DNA from: an uncultured Clostridiaceae bacterium
GTDB taxonomy: Bacteria; Bacillota; Clostridia; TANB77; CAG-508
Length of the DNA: 39,996 nt
Assembly: GCA_947642455.1 (NCBI GenBank)
Contig: CANRSN010000020.1
Coordinates: forward strand, 1-39,996
Direction: 5' to 3'
Shown here: positions 1 through 8,193 of the stretch, in pieces
Position numbering within the stretch: position 1 is the stretch's first letter
Layout of the letters: every line of letters starts with the position of its first letter
The notes under the pieces: generated by a model
Told to the model about the DNA's origin: nothing
Database searches by the model: none
The model's input: only the letters and a program-made list of their open reading frames with translations
Translations under genes and position numbers: made by a program

Positions 1-71
1 GTATCATTTTCATGAGATATTTTCTTAAGGTAATATTATCACAGATTAATTACATTAGATATTATTTTTAA

Positions 72-100
72 TTGCTTTTTATCCCACATTATGTTATAAT
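72..100 (+). promoter_or_regulatory. Sigma-A promoter for the orphan gene at 161
   Basis: A TTGCTT -35 box (72-77) and a perfect TATAAT -10 box (95-100) are separated by exactly 17 bases. The downstream gene begins 61 bases later, after an AAGGAGG site. Confidence 0.7.
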
Positions 101-160
101 ATAGTTATTAGCCAATGTGCTATTGTACGATTTTATCATAATATTTAAGGAGGTTTACAT

Positions 161-523
161 ATGTTAGCAATGAATCATCAAACTAAAAAGGATAACATCT
201 CTATTGCACGGATTAATAATTTAGAGGGATTCCCTATTTTTGATAGCTCATGTGGATACTACGTTTTACAGATTACATTTTCTGAAACTACAGCTAATAT
301 TAAAACATTATCTCTATTTTTAGGTAACTCTAATGAATTTGAGGCGGAAGAAATGTGTTCTTCCATTCGTGAAAAGTTTATAAAAGCTAATGTTTTCGAA
401 GGATCCAAGGTGGTAGTATATCACAATAAGCGTGGTATAGTAAAAGCAATACGGGCAAAAAACAAACCTTGGTTTGATGTTTTAAATCTTAAAGAATCTA
501 CTCTTTTTAAGATTATGAATTAA
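161..523 (+). CDS. Orphan protein of unknown function (120 aa)
   Basis: I do not recognise this family. The ATG at 161 follows an AAGGAGG site at 147-153; a second Met three codons on is a less likely start. The product is a small soluble mixed alpha/beta protein with no signal peptide or membrane segment. The gene stands alone with its own sigma-A promoter and an intrinsic terminator just after the stop. It uses CGG and CGT arginine codons, whereas most core genes here mostly use AGA, so it may have been acquired. Together with the orphans at 9692 and 31574 it looks like an independently transcribed one-gene cassette. Confidence 0.75.
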   Translation: MLAMNHQTKKDNISIARINNLEGFPIFDSSCGYYVLQITFSETTANIKTLSLFLGNSNEFEAEEMCSSIREKFIKANVFEGSKVVVYHNKRGIVKAIRAKNKPWFDVLNLKESTLFKIMN

Positions 524-534
524 TTTTGTTAAGT

Positions 535-574
535 AAAAAGCATCTAACAATACAACTGTATTAAGATGCTTTTT
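535..574 (+). terminator. Intrinsic terminator of the 161-523 gene
   Basis: The arms AAAAAGCATCT (535-545) and AGATGCTTTTT (564-574) pair perfectly. A further inner ATACA/TGTAT stem and the T-rich 3' side complete a standard terminator. Confidence 0.85.
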
Positions 575-826
575 GCTTATTCATATATATACTACTTATT
601 TATTTTTAGAACTTTTGTGCAAAAAATCTTTTACAGTAAAGGCAACCTATGTAAAAGTCAATATAAAATTCACCTGACTATTCTTAAGTTATAAAAAACT
701 CTACATATACATTTTATGTAGGGTTTTTTATATACAAGGTTTTATTAGGTTTTGCTATTCTATTTCTTAAAAAATATTTTTTCTACTTCATAGTTACCTA
801 AATTTTAAAAAAATTTAAAAAACGGA
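575..826. other. Non-coding gap before the tRNA pair
   Basis: I see no gene here. A 15-bp hairpin at 693-729 (CTACATA/TATGTAG extended by an A-run/T-run pairing) looks like a bidirectional terminator, but no recognisable transcript lies upstream of it. A weak CTTTTAC/GTAAAAG inverted repeat lies around 630-660. An undetected small RNA or decayed gene is possible but not supported. Confidence 0.5.
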
Positions 827-855
827 TTGACAAGTTACATTAAATGGGGTAAAAT
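827..855 (+). promoter_or_regulatory. Sigma-A promoter of the tRNA-His/tRNA-Gln unit
   Basis: A consensus TTGACA (827-832), a 17-base spacer and TAAAAT (850-855) lie 22 bases before the first tRNA base. This is one of the strongest promoters in the window, as expected for stable RNA. Confidence 0.85.
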
Positions 856-876
856 AATAAAAGCAGTTCGCAAAAT

Positions 877-954
877 GGTGGATGTAGCGCAGTTGGTTAG
901 AGCGCCAGTTTGTGGCACTGGAGGTCGTGGGTTCGAGTCCCATCTTCCACCCCA
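877..954 (+). tRNA. tRNA-His (GTG)
   Basis: A complete cloverleaf is visible: D-stem GCGC/GCGC, anticodon stem CCAGT/ACTGG around GTG, T-loop TTCGAGT and an encoded CCA. The extra G at position -1 (877) faces C73 (951), the identity element of tRNA-His. The acceptor stem contains one T-T mismatch (883 against 945), which is unusual but leaves six of seven pairs intact. Confidence 0.96.
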
Positions 955-970
955 TTTTAATTTGATATAT

Positions 971-1045
971 TGGGCTGTAGCCAAGCGGTAAGGCACCAGA
1001 CTTTGACTCTGGCATGCGCTAGTTCGAATCTAGCCAGCCCAGCCA
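971..1045 (+). tRNA. tRNA-Gln (TTG)
   Basis: The acceptor stem TGGGCTG/CAGCCCA is perfect, the anticodon loop CTTTGAC gives TTG, and CCA is encoded. It lies 16 bases after tRNA-His in the same transcript. With gatCAB in the same window, it is probably charged with Glu and then amidated. Confidence 0.97.
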
Positions 1046-1054
1046 GTAAAATAG

Positions 1055-1087
1055 CAACTTTTAGTTTTGAAAGTTGTTTATTTTTTT
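1055..1087 (+). terminator. Terminator of the tRNA transcript
   Basis: CAACTTT (1055-1061) pairs with AAAGTTG (1070-1076), followed by a T-rich run. Confidence 0.8.
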
Positions 1088-1261
1088 ATATTTCAAACAA
1101 AATATCAAACAAATTTGCAAAATCAATTTTTATAATCTAATATTAGCATTTTAATTTTATTTTCGTGAGTGGGTTTAAATATAATAATTTTTTATGTGCA
1201 ATAAAACTTCTGTGTTAGGAAGTGAAATGGTAAGTGCTGAAGAAATGAAAGAAATTAGGAA

Positions 1262-1315
1262 ATAAACAAGCAATCACTGTTTTAATATCCATTTAAACAG
1301 TGATTGCTTGTTATT
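1262..1315. terminator. Long inverted repeat, probable terminator of the DHH gene
   Basis: ACAAGCAATCACTGTTT and its near-perfect inverted copy form a stem of about 17 bp with a short loop. It sits directly after the minus-strand DHH gene stop. T-rich flanks on both sides would let it work in either direction, although the T tracts are not strong. Confidence 0.65.
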
Positions 1316-1322
1316 GATGTAA

Positions 1323-2303
1323 TTAATAATTTAAAATTTCAGTTGAAATAAGTTCCAATATATCACTATACGAACCTATTGCCGTACATCCTGAGGAATA
1401 AGTATGTCCTCCTCCTTTTACTAATTTACCTGCTGATACAAGATTAGAACAAATATTGTTCAAATCAATGTTTGAATTGAATGTACGTAAAGAACCTTTA
1501 AATTCTCCTCTGTCATTCTCAATCAACAAAACTAAAGAAGTATGGTTTATTGATTTTTGTAATTCTGAGATAATAGCTTTATGATTTACTGTATTCAAAT
1601 TTTTCTCAAAATCTAACAAATCACCTTGTAATAAATAAGAACAAAAAACTAAGTTATCTGAACTACCTTTAAAATACCCCCTTTTTGCTATAATATCCAC
1701 TAATTCTAAAGTTCTATGGCTTTGGGCGGTAAGCTTTAATAATATATAATTTATATCTACTCCAAGATTCTCTAGTCTTTTAATGGTGTTTGTTACAATG
1801 ACAGTTACATTCAATGATAAATTGGCAGTGTCAGAAATTAATCCCGTAGCAACGCAATTAAGAAAATGCTTATTCATGCAAGAAAACATATTATAAATAA
1901 TGTAACTGCAAGAAGGTGCTGATGGAACAATAATACCATGTGTATAAGGTATCGATGTTTCTTCATGGTGATCAAAACAAATTATTTTTTGACTACGATT
2001 TAAAATAAAGCCTCCTTCTAATAAGTGCATATCAGCACAATCGACAACTATTATTACATCATATTCTTCTTTTGTAGGTGTTGTCTTTAGATAACCAATT
2101 CCTGCAATAAAAGAAAAATCTTTAATAAATTCAGGAATAATTATATCTATGTTGTCAACTTCCTTTCCAATATCAATGAGATACCAGAACATAGACAGTG
2201 CACTGGAGATTGCATCTCCATCTGGCCGTTTATGCGTTAGAATCGCATAAGTTGTTGCATTAGTCATAATTTCGGATAAGTTTTCAGTCGAAATAGTATC
2301 CAT
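1323..2303 (-). CDS. nrnA: DHH/DHHA1 phosphoesterase, NrnA-like nanoRNase/pAp phosphatase (326 aa)
   Basis: NrnA-type enzymes degrade very short RNAs and dephosphorylate 3'-phosphoadenosine 5'-phosphate in the cytoplasm. Visible motifs are HKRPDGD (residues 24-30), the Asp of VVDCAD (88), the name-giving DHH (111-113), a GLISDTAN motif, and GGGH of the DHHA1 domain near residue 300. The ATG at 2303 is chosen because it has a perfect AGGAGGTA site upstream and gives the usual family length; the longer open frame upstream encodes an unlikely hydrophobic and basic stretch. It stands alone and uses several CGG/CGT arginine codons, so it may be acquired. c-di-AMP or c-di-NMP related DHH activity cannot be excluded. 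Confidence 0.85.
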   Translation of the reverse strand: MDTISTENLSEIMTNATTYAILTHKRPDGDAISSALSMFWYLIDIGKEVDNIDIIIPEFIKDFSFIAGIGYLKTTPTKEEYDVIIVVDCADMHLLEGGFILNRSQKIICFDHHEETSIPYTHGIIVPSAPSCSYIIYNMFSCMNKHFLNCVATGLISDTANLSLNVTVIVTNTIKRLENLGVDINYILLKLTAQSHRTLELVDIIAKRGYFKGSSDNLVFCSYLLQGDLLDFEKNLNTVNHKAIISELQKSINHTSLVLLIENDRGEFKGSLRTFNSNIDLNNICSNLVSAGKLVKGGGHTYSSGCTAIGSYSDILELISTEILNY

Positions 2304-2428
2304 AATAAAATACCTCCTGTATATTTTTATATACAATAGTATAACACAAGACAACGAAAAAATAAATATGGTTAGTTCAAAAGATATTTCATTAAAGTTT
2401 CTTTTCTTTTTCTGGTAGTTTTTTCCAT

Positions 2429-2578
2429 TTATTCTGATAATATTTCGTAACATATTTCTTTAAATCTTACAAAATTTAACCTTTTTAATTCTGTTCTTAT
2501 TTCTTCCTCCTGTTTTTCTTTTGCTTCTTTATTTGTCTTTGTTATTCTTACTACAATTCCATTTACTGCCTTCTTCAT
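2429..2578 (-). CDS. Doubtful 49-residue ORF, possible gene fragment
   Basis: An open frame of 49 codons rich in Lys and Glu starts MKKAVNGIVV and ends at the TAA at 2431-2429. The frame stays open a further ten codons upstream of the ATG, and no ribosome binding site is visible. This suggests the end of a lost gene rather than an intact one. I do not recognise it. Confidence 0.25.
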   Translation of the reverse strand: MKKAVNGIVVRITKTNKEAKEKQEEEIRTELKRLNFVRFKEICYEILSE

Positions 2579-2650
2579 GTGAAATTCATCTAATCTCTTT
2601 ATAATCCATTATAATATAGAGAAGAAATATTACAAAAATATTAAATTTTT

Positions 2651-2675
2651 ATGACAAATGCTCTTTAATTGTCAT
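2651..2675. promoter_or_regulatory. Inverted repeat upstream of the coiled-coil operon
   Basis: ATGACAA (2651-2657) and TTGTCAT (2669-2675) form a perfect 7-bp dyad with 18 bases between arm starts, about 70 bases before the start at 2745. It could be a regulator binding site. No consensus -35/-10 pair was found beside it. Confidence 0.3.
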
Positions 2676-2744
2676 ATCCGTTGTAAAAAGTAAAGCATTG
2701 TGATATAAATTACATAAAATAACTATTATATTTTGGAGGAAAAT

Positions 2745-4505
2745 ATGGATTATTTAGAAATGTTAAAAAACTCATTAGAACAAAATAAAAAATTATTAGA
2801 AGACTTGCAAATAGATGATGAAAGTAAAAAGAACAATAAAAAACAAATTACTCAAGTAAAAAAAGAAATAAAATCGCTTGAAAATCAAATAAAGAGACAA
2901 GAGGAACAAAAGGTAAGAGAGAAAAAAATTAAGGAATTGGAAGAAAAAATTCCTAGTGAAATTAAAGATACTATGGATTATCGTTTTGCTATAGATGGCT
3001 ATATAATGCAAAATTCTGCACCAAATATTGGAGATATAACAGTAAGTGAAGATGGAAAGGTTACTTTTAAATATGGTGGACTTTCAGAAGTAGACGATGG
3101 TAAAGAAGTAATGCAATTAAAAAATGGATCAATATATACTTACGAAGATAGAAAAGCATATGATACATATAATACTGGGGAAAATTTAACGAATCTTATA
3201 ATTAATGTAAAAAAGAGTTATCCTTATAGTAGAATGGGCGAAAAATTCTCAATTACAGCTATGTCAAGAGCAAGACAATGGTCATATCAAGAAAATGATT
3301 TATATCAATGGAAAGACATTGATGATATTAGCGAACTTCCTATTGAAGAATTATTGACCCAATATGCAGTCAGTGAAGATTTACAGCAGTTCTTAAATGA
3401 AAATTTAACACCTATTCCAAAAAAAGAACAAATAAAAGAGATTATAGAAACAGAGCCACAAGAAAAAAATGGCATTATAAGTGATGATGTATTAACTGTA
3501 GATGATTTGAAAAAAGAATATGAATATGTATTTGATAGAGATTGTGGAATTGTTATAGCTAAAAAAGTAGAAAAAAGAGAAGTTCCTTACACATTACATT
3601 TACCAGATGGCACGGCAGTTCAAAAAACAAGAGAAGAAAATGGAAAAGTATCAGAGCATTTATTTTTCAAAGATAAAAATGGTATAGTTACTCATATTCC
3701 AGAACTTAGCTACATAGAGGAAGGGGACATTGACGGAAGACATTATAAATCTGCAGATTCTACAACCTATGTTCAAAGGAGAAATGGAAGTCATACATTT
3801 GATGTACATGAATGGGGCTTTGATGTTAGCGATGATGTGGATTTAGAACAAATAAATAGATATGATGAGCCTTATAGATATGATAAACATTATAGATATG
3901 TTACACTAGATGATTCACAAAAACTTGTAAAAGTATTTGAATCTAGTAAGTATATTGATAATCCTTTGGGAAACTTATATCATAGAAATAAAGATGAAAA
4001 TGGAAAACAATGTATAAGATTAGTAGATTTAGCAGGTAATATTCATTCAATAAAAGAAGGTGGAAAAGCAGGAGAAAAAGGATTGAGAGAGAAAACATTT
4101 GGACCTAGAGGAGATTATCAATTAAAAGTTGTATATAAAGATAAAGAACCTGTGTATGCCTTATTTATGGGAGATAATTATAGTAATCATCAGAAGGAAT
4201 TTTGTACTGCTCAAGAGTTAAGAGAATGTTGTGAAAGACAAACAAGAGAATTAAAAAGATGTGGTATTTGGATTGATGAAGAAAGTTGCTTTGCACAAAT
4301 GGAAGAAGTTATAGAAAACTTTAACGAAACTTTTATGAAAGGGAATTTTGTTCCTTCACTAAATAAATCTAAATCCCAAAAAGAAGATAAATCAGTAACT
4401 GAATTAGCAGAAGAATTGTCTGAACTAACTGACAAAGAAAGACAAGCAAAACAATTATTAGAACAATATGAACATAAATTAACTAATAAAGATAACGAAA
4501 TTTAG
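2745..4505 (+). CDS. Unknown protein with N-terminal coiled coil (586 aa)
   Basis: I do not recognise this protein. The ATG at 2745 follows GGAGGA (2735-2740); a TTG four codons earlier overlaps that site and is rejected. Residues 1-70 are almost entirely Lys, Glu, Gln and Leu and should form a coiled coil. The middle and C-terminal parts are rich in Tyr and charged residues, with a Tyr/Arg/Asp cluster near residues 375-390 and a Cys-containing segment near residues 490-520. The extreme C-terminus is again charged and helical. There is no signal peptide or transmembrane segment. It is followed after 11 bases by a small coiled-coil gene in what looks like a two-gene operon ending at a strong terminator. 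Confidence 0.75.
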   Translation: MDYLEMLKNSLEQNKKLLEDLQIDDESKKNNKKQITQVKKEIKSLENQIKRQEEQKVREKKIKELEEKIPSEIKDTMDYRFAIDGYIMQNSAPNIGDITVSEDGKVTFKYGGLSEVDDGKEVMQLKNGSIYTYEDRKAYDTYNTGENLTNLIINVKKSYPYSRMGEKFSITAMSRARQWSYQENDLYQWKDIDDISELPIEELLTQYAVSEDLQQFLNENLTPIPKKEQIKEIIETEPQEKNGIISDDVLTVDDLKKEYEYVFDRDCGIVIAKKVEKREVPYTLHLPDGTAVQKTREENGKVSEHLFFKDKNGIVTHIPELSYIEEGDIDGRHYKSADSTTYVQRRNGSHTFDVHEWGFDVSDDVDLEQINRYDEPYRYDKHYRYVTLDDSQKLVKVFESSKYIDNPLGNLYHRNKDENGKQCIRLVDLAGNIHSIKEGGKAGEKGLREKTFGPRGDYQLKVVYKDKEPVYALFMGDNYSNHQKEFCTAQELRECCERQTRELKRCGIWIDEESCFAQMEEVIENFNETFMKGNFVPSLNKSKSQKEDKSVTELAEELSELTDKERQAKQLLEQYEHKLTNKDNEI

Positions 4506-4516
4506 GAGGAATAGAA

Positions 4517-4897
4517 ATGAAAAAAAATACTTATGAAAAATCTTTAGTAAAAGTTGATAATAGCATATTTGGTAGAATAAAATTGTTTTTTAGAAACTTG
4601 TTTAAAAGTAATATTCAAGAAAGTGCTATTAATGAGAATATTATAATAGAACAAGAAAAAAGTAATACAATACAAGAAAATAATTTTGTAACTAATATAA
4701 AAATACAAGAAAATAAACAAAACTTAAGATTGACAAAAATGAGCAAAGATTTAGAATCTGGAAAAATTATAGAAGAAGATTTGTGTGAACATGAATTGCA
4801 AGAATTAAGAGAATTTTACTTACAACAAATTGAAGAAAAAAAACAATCTATTGAGAATTATAAAAATAGAATTATAAAGATGAAACAATTGGTTTAA
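4517..4897 (+). CDS. Unknown small coiled-coil protein, partner of the 2745 gene (126 aa)
   Basis: Not recognised. The ATG at 4517 follows an AGGAGGA site that overlaps the end of the upstream gene, so the two are probably co-translated. Residues 18-31 (SIFGRIKLFFRNLFKS) form a basic, aromatic, amphipathic segment that could touch a membrane. A polar linker follows, and then residues 80-126 form a charged helix with many Glu, Gln and Lys. The tight coupling suggests that it works with the larger coiled-coil protein. Confidence 0.7.
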   Translation: MKKNTYEKSLVKVDNSIFGRIKLFFRNLFKSNIQESAINENIIIEQEKSNTIQENNFVTNIKIQENKQNLRLTKMSKDLESGKIIEEDLCEHELQELREFYLQQIEEKKQSIENYKNRIIKMKQLV

Positions 4898-4951
4898 CTA
4901 CTATTTTATCTATATTTGTAATATTCTAGTAAGAGCGAGTCCTATAATCAA

Positions 4952-5012
4952 GTTATAAAAGTATAGAATATTTTACCATCAAAGTGGTAGAATATTCTAT
5001 ACTTTTTATAAC
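4952..5012. terminator. Strong bidirectional terminator
   Basis: A near-perfect stem of about 27 bp (arms 4952-4978 and 4985-5012) with a six-base loop lies between the plus-strand coiled-coil operon and the minus-strand sortase gene. A/T runs lie on both sides. It is long for a simple terminator but fits the convergent genes. Confidence 0.75.
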
Positions 5013-5107
5013 TTCCTAATTAAAAGTAGTATATAAATTTCGTAAAAGTTTATTTTAGGACACCTTCTATTAATGTTTATCTATATAAATTATTTTAAAT
5101 AGTTGCT

Positions 5108-5797
5108 TTAGTCTGCACTTGCCCAAATTACCAATCTGTTTTTAACATTTTCTGTACATGTTGATAATGATATTTCTCTTCTTCCATTTGTGTCCCTTAT
5201 CATAAATTCTGCATCTTCTGCTGTTGTTATGTATTTGTTCGTAATTGTATACTCTACTCTATTTCCAGTAGTATCTGTTATGTAGATTTTATCTCCTTCA
5301 GATAGATTCTTATTATTTGAAAAGAATGAACTATTTCTATAATTATGACCAACTATTGTAACATTCCCTGGTTGATTTAATAATTGTAAATCCATTGGGT
5401 ATAAAACAGCAACTGCTATTTCAATAGATTTTGGTGTTACTTCATTTAATATTGGATATTTTATTCCTGTTTTTGGAATTTCTATATTACCAATCCAAGT
5501 ATAGCCTTTATACTTGTTTGTTGTTTGATTTACTGTATTTGGTGTTGTTCCTTGATTTGGTTGATCTCCTATAATTGGTGTTTGAATATCTCCTGTTGTA
5601 TTTTCAGTATTTGTAATTGTATTTTTTATTTTGTTTTGTTCTCCAAAAGGTGGATGATCAACTGCATCTGCTGCATCTGCATCATTGGTAGTATTTTTTA
5701 TTAAATCAAATAATAAAAAACCTACTAGACCAATAATTATTATTACGACAACTACTAGAATTATTGTTAATACTTTTCCATATTTATTTTCAAACAT
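5108..5797 (-). CDS. Sortase-family transpeptidase (229 aa)
   Basis: Sortases cleave a C-terminal sorting motif of exported proteins and join them to the cell wall or to a pilin. Residues 9-31 are a single N-terminal membrane anchor. A low-complexity Thr/Asn linker (about 35-95) follows, and then the sortase beta-barrel. The catalytic triad is visible: His151 in VGHN, Cys214 in LSTCT and Arg221 in NRLVIWA. The start has an AGGAGGTAG site just upstream and a TATAAT -10 box at about 5827-5832. No LPXTG-type substrate gene or pilin operon is adjacent, so the substrate is unknown. The class (A, D or E) is not decided from sequence alone. Confidence 0.9.
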   Translation of the reverse strand: MFENKYGKVLTIILVVVVIIIIGLVGFLLFDLIKNTTNDADAADAVDHPPFGEQNKIKNTITNTENTTGDIQTPIIGDQPNQGTTPNTVNQTTNKYKGYTWIGNIEIPKTGIKYPILNEVTPKSIEIAVAVLYPMDLQLLNQPGNVTIVGHNYRNSSFFSNNKNLSEGDKIYITDTTGNRVEYTITNKYITTAEDAEFMIRDTNGRREISLSTCTENVKNRLVIWASAD

Positions 5798-5893
5798 AGC
5801 TCTACCTCCTTTTATGCACTATATATATTATAACATACTTTTAGGAATTTTTCTACACTTTATGAATTTTTTGTTTTATGCAGTATTTTTATT

Positions 5894-5958
5894 GTTATAA
5901 TTCACAGTTTGTAAGATTATATATTTTAGTTAATAGAATTTAGACTGTGAATTGTAAC
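5894..5958. repeat. Short copy of the GTTACAATTCA palindromic repeat family
   Basis: The 65-bp element has inverted ends GTTATAATTCACAG and CTGTGAATTGTAAC. Its inner sequence AACTAAAATATATAAT matches the right half of the larger element at 10010-10187. It is flanked by the direct repeat TTTTTATT (5886-5893 and 5959-5966), a possible target duplication, though low in complexity. It has no coding capacity. Confidence 0.65.
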
Positions 5959-5968
5959 TTTTTATTTG

Positions 5969-6316
5969 TTAACCTACTATTTTGTCTCCTAATTTTTTTC
6001 CACCTAAAATATGAAAATGAATATGCATAACTTCTTGTCCTGAATCTTTACCACAATTTACAATTACTCTAAAGCCTTGTTCTTTGAACCCTTCTTTTTC
6101 AGCAATTTTATTAATTGTTGTATATATTTTACCTATTAATGCTTCATCTTGCTCTTTTAATTCTGTAAGCATTGATATATGCTTTTTAGGAATAACTAAT
6201 ATATGAATTGGGGCAGCTGGGTTTATATCTTTAAATGCTAATACATCCTCATCTTCATATACCTTATCTGCTGGAATTTCACCTTTTATTATTTTACAGA
6301 ATATACAATCTTCCAT
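5969..6316 (-). CDS. HIT family protein, Hint-like nucleotide hydrolase (115 aa)
   Basis: Hint-branch HIT proteins hydrolyse nucleoside phosphoramidates or AMP-lysyl compounds in the cytoplasm. The histidine triad is visible as H98-I-H100-F-H102. The CxxC near the start (C4, C7) and the DINPAAPIHILVIPKKH segment are typical of Hint. The length of 115 aa is normal. The gene starts 35 bases after the alaS stop on the same strand and is probably cotranscribed with it. The physiological substrate is not predictable. Confidence 0.92.
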   Translation of the reverse strand: MEDCIFCKIIKGEIPADKVYEDEDVLAFKDINPAAPIHILVIPKKHISMLTELKEQDEALIGKIYTTINKIAEKEGFKEQGFRVIVNCGKDSGQEVMHIHFHILGGKKLGDKIVG

Positions 6317-6351
6317 ATAAATACCTTTCCCTTCTTATATATTTTTTCTTG

Positions 6352-8112
6352 CTATTCTAGAATAGCTTTTATACGTCTTACACCTGCTGAGCTTGCCTCT
6401 TCTTTTTTTATTTTAAAATGCCCTAACTCTTTTGTATTTTTTACATGTGGTCCACCACATAACTCTTTTGATACATCTCCAATCGAATATACTGTAACTA
6501 TATCTGGATATTTTTCTATAAACATGCACTCTGCACCTGATTTTACAGCATCTTCTTTTTTCATTTCTTCTACTGTTACAGGAATTGCCTCTTGTATCCA
6601 TTTATTAACAATATCTTCTGCTTGCTTTTTTTCCTCTTCTGATAATTTATGGTCACATGTAAAATCGAAACGCATTCTTTCTGGCGTAATGTTTGAGCCT
6701 TTTTGGTGAACATCTTTGTTAATAACTATTTTTAGAGCTGCATTTAAAAGATGTGTTGCTGTATGATACTTTGTTTCCATTTCTCCACTTCCTGAAAGAC
6801 CTCCTTTGAATTTTTGCTCTGAACCTGCTCTTGATTTTTCTTGATGTTCTTTAAATTTCTGTTTAAAGCCTTCTTCATCTACTCCTATCCCCTGTTCTTT
6901 TGCTAATTCTACTGTTAGCTCTAGTGGAAAACCATATGTATCATATAATTTGAATGCTAGATCTTTATCTATTATTTTCTCATTTAAGTGTGAAACTATT
7001 TTTTCAAATTCTCTCAAACCTTTTTCTAAAGTTCTATTAAATTTCTTTAATTCGTTTGATAAAACATCTAATACTACATCCTTATTGTCTGTTAATTCTT
7101 GATAATAATTTTTATATTTTTCTATAACCATAAGTGCTAATGTTTTTTCAAAACCACTCTCTAAGTCTATTCCAATTTTCTTAGCATGGCGAATCATTCT
7201 TCTTATTAGCCTTCTTAGTATATAACCTTGATCTGTATTTGATGGCTTTATTCCACAATAGTCTGCTGAAATAAATACTGCTGTTCTAATATGATCTGCT
7301 ATAATACGTATACTTTCTGGATTTTCCTCATATGTAGTATTTGATATTTCTACTATTTTTTCTATTATGTCTTTCCATATTGATGTTAAATAATTATCGT
7401 CTACTCCCTCTAAAATGGCTACTGTTCTTTCTACTCCCATACCTGTGTCTACATTTTTCTTTGGTAACTCTGTTATTGTTCCATCTGGATGTTTTTCATA
7501 TTGCATAAATACATTGTTCCAAATTTCCACCCATCTTTCATCTTCTGGGTCATGCTTTTGTGGAACTGGAGAATCACTTCTCCAATAAAAAATTTCTGTA
7601 TCTGGTCCACAAGGTCCCACTTCTCCTGCTATCCAAAAATTATTATCTTTATTTAAGTAACTTATTCTTTCTTCTGGAATTCCCATACTTTTCCATACAT
7701 TTGCTGATTCTTCATCTCTAGGAATTTGACCTTCTCCTTCAAATACTGTTACTGCTAATTTTTCTATTGGTATATCTAAAACTTTTGTTAAAAATTCAAA
7801 ACTCCAAGATATTGCCTCTTTTTTGAAGTAATCTCCTAAACTCCAATTTCCTAACATTTCAAAAAATGTATGATGTGTTTTATCCCCTATTTCTTCTAAA
7901 TCTGTTAGCCTTACACATTTTTGTACATCTGTAAGCCTAGTTCCTAAAGGATGAACTTGCCCTTTTAAATATGGTACTAACGGTTGCATTCCAGCTGTAT
8001 TAAATAAACATGTTGGATCATTTTCTGGTATTAATGGAGCACTTGGAATTATTTTATGTTCTTTTCCTTCAAAAAATTTTAAATATTTATCTTTTAAGTC
8101 TACTTTTTGCAT
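6352..8112 (-). CDS. alaS: Alanyl-tRNA synthetase, short form (586 aa)
   Basis: AlaS charges tRNA-Ala and edits Ser/Gly mischarging. Present are the class II catalytic core (FFEMLGNWSLGDYF at 83-96; GMGVER motif 3 at 224-229), the tRNA-recognition helices, and the editing site with HTATH (450-454) and CGGPH (552-556). The usual bacterial enzyme has about 870 residues. Here the beta-barrel segment between the tRNA-recognition and editing parts is missing, as is the whole C-terminal C-Ala/DHHA1 region. The protein ends at a normal TAG, and the HIT gene begins 35 bases later, so no remnant of the missing part is nearby. The start ATG has AAAGGAAG upstream. The style of the core resembles the short AlaS I recall from Patescibacteria (inference). 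Confidence 0.93.
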   Translation of the reverse strand: MQKVDLKDKYLKFFEGKEHKIIPSAPLIPENDPTCLFNTAGMQPLVPYLKGQVHPLGTRLTDVQKCVRLTDLEEIGDKTHHTFFEMLGNWSLGDYFKKEAISWSFEFLTKVLDIPIEKLAVTVFEGEGQIPRDEESANVWKSMGIPEERISYLNKDNNFWIAGEVGPCGPDTEIFYWRSDSPVPQKHDPEDERWVEIWNNVFMQYEKHPDGTITELPKKNVDTGMGVERTVAILEGVDDNYLTSIWKDIIEKIVEISNTTYEENPESIRIIADHIRTAVFISADYCGIKPSNTDQGYILRRLIRRMIRHAKKIGIDLESGFEKTLALMVIEKYKNYYQELTDNKDVVLDVLSNELKKFNRTLEKGLREFEKIVSHLNEKIIDKDLAFKLYDTYGFPLELTVELAKEQGIGVDEEGFKQKFKEHQEKSRAGSEQKFKGGLSGSGEMETKYHTATHLLNAALKIVINKDVHQKGSNITPERMRFDFTCDHKLSEEEKKQAEDIVNKWIQEAIPVTVEEMKKEDAVKSGAECMFIEKYPDIVTVYSIGDVSKELCGGPHVKNTKELGHFKIKKEEASSAGVRRIKAILE

Positions 8113-8193
8113 TTTACTTTCTTCCTTTCTTGTCTATACTTTAATAATTGTTATATCTCTTAATTTAACAGGATAATTATATTACATTTTGCG

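Noticed and set aside
1194-1265. A 23-codon plus-strand ORF (NKTSVLGSEMVSAEEMKEIR region) before the long inverted repeat
   Set aside because: It has no ribosome binding site and no promoter and is too short to judge. It may be a relic, but nothing supports expression.
6317-6351. Possible frameshifted continuation of alaS that would supply the missing C-Ala domain
   Set aside because: Only 35 bases separate the alaS stop from the HIT gene, and they encode nothing similar; the short form is genuine at this locus.
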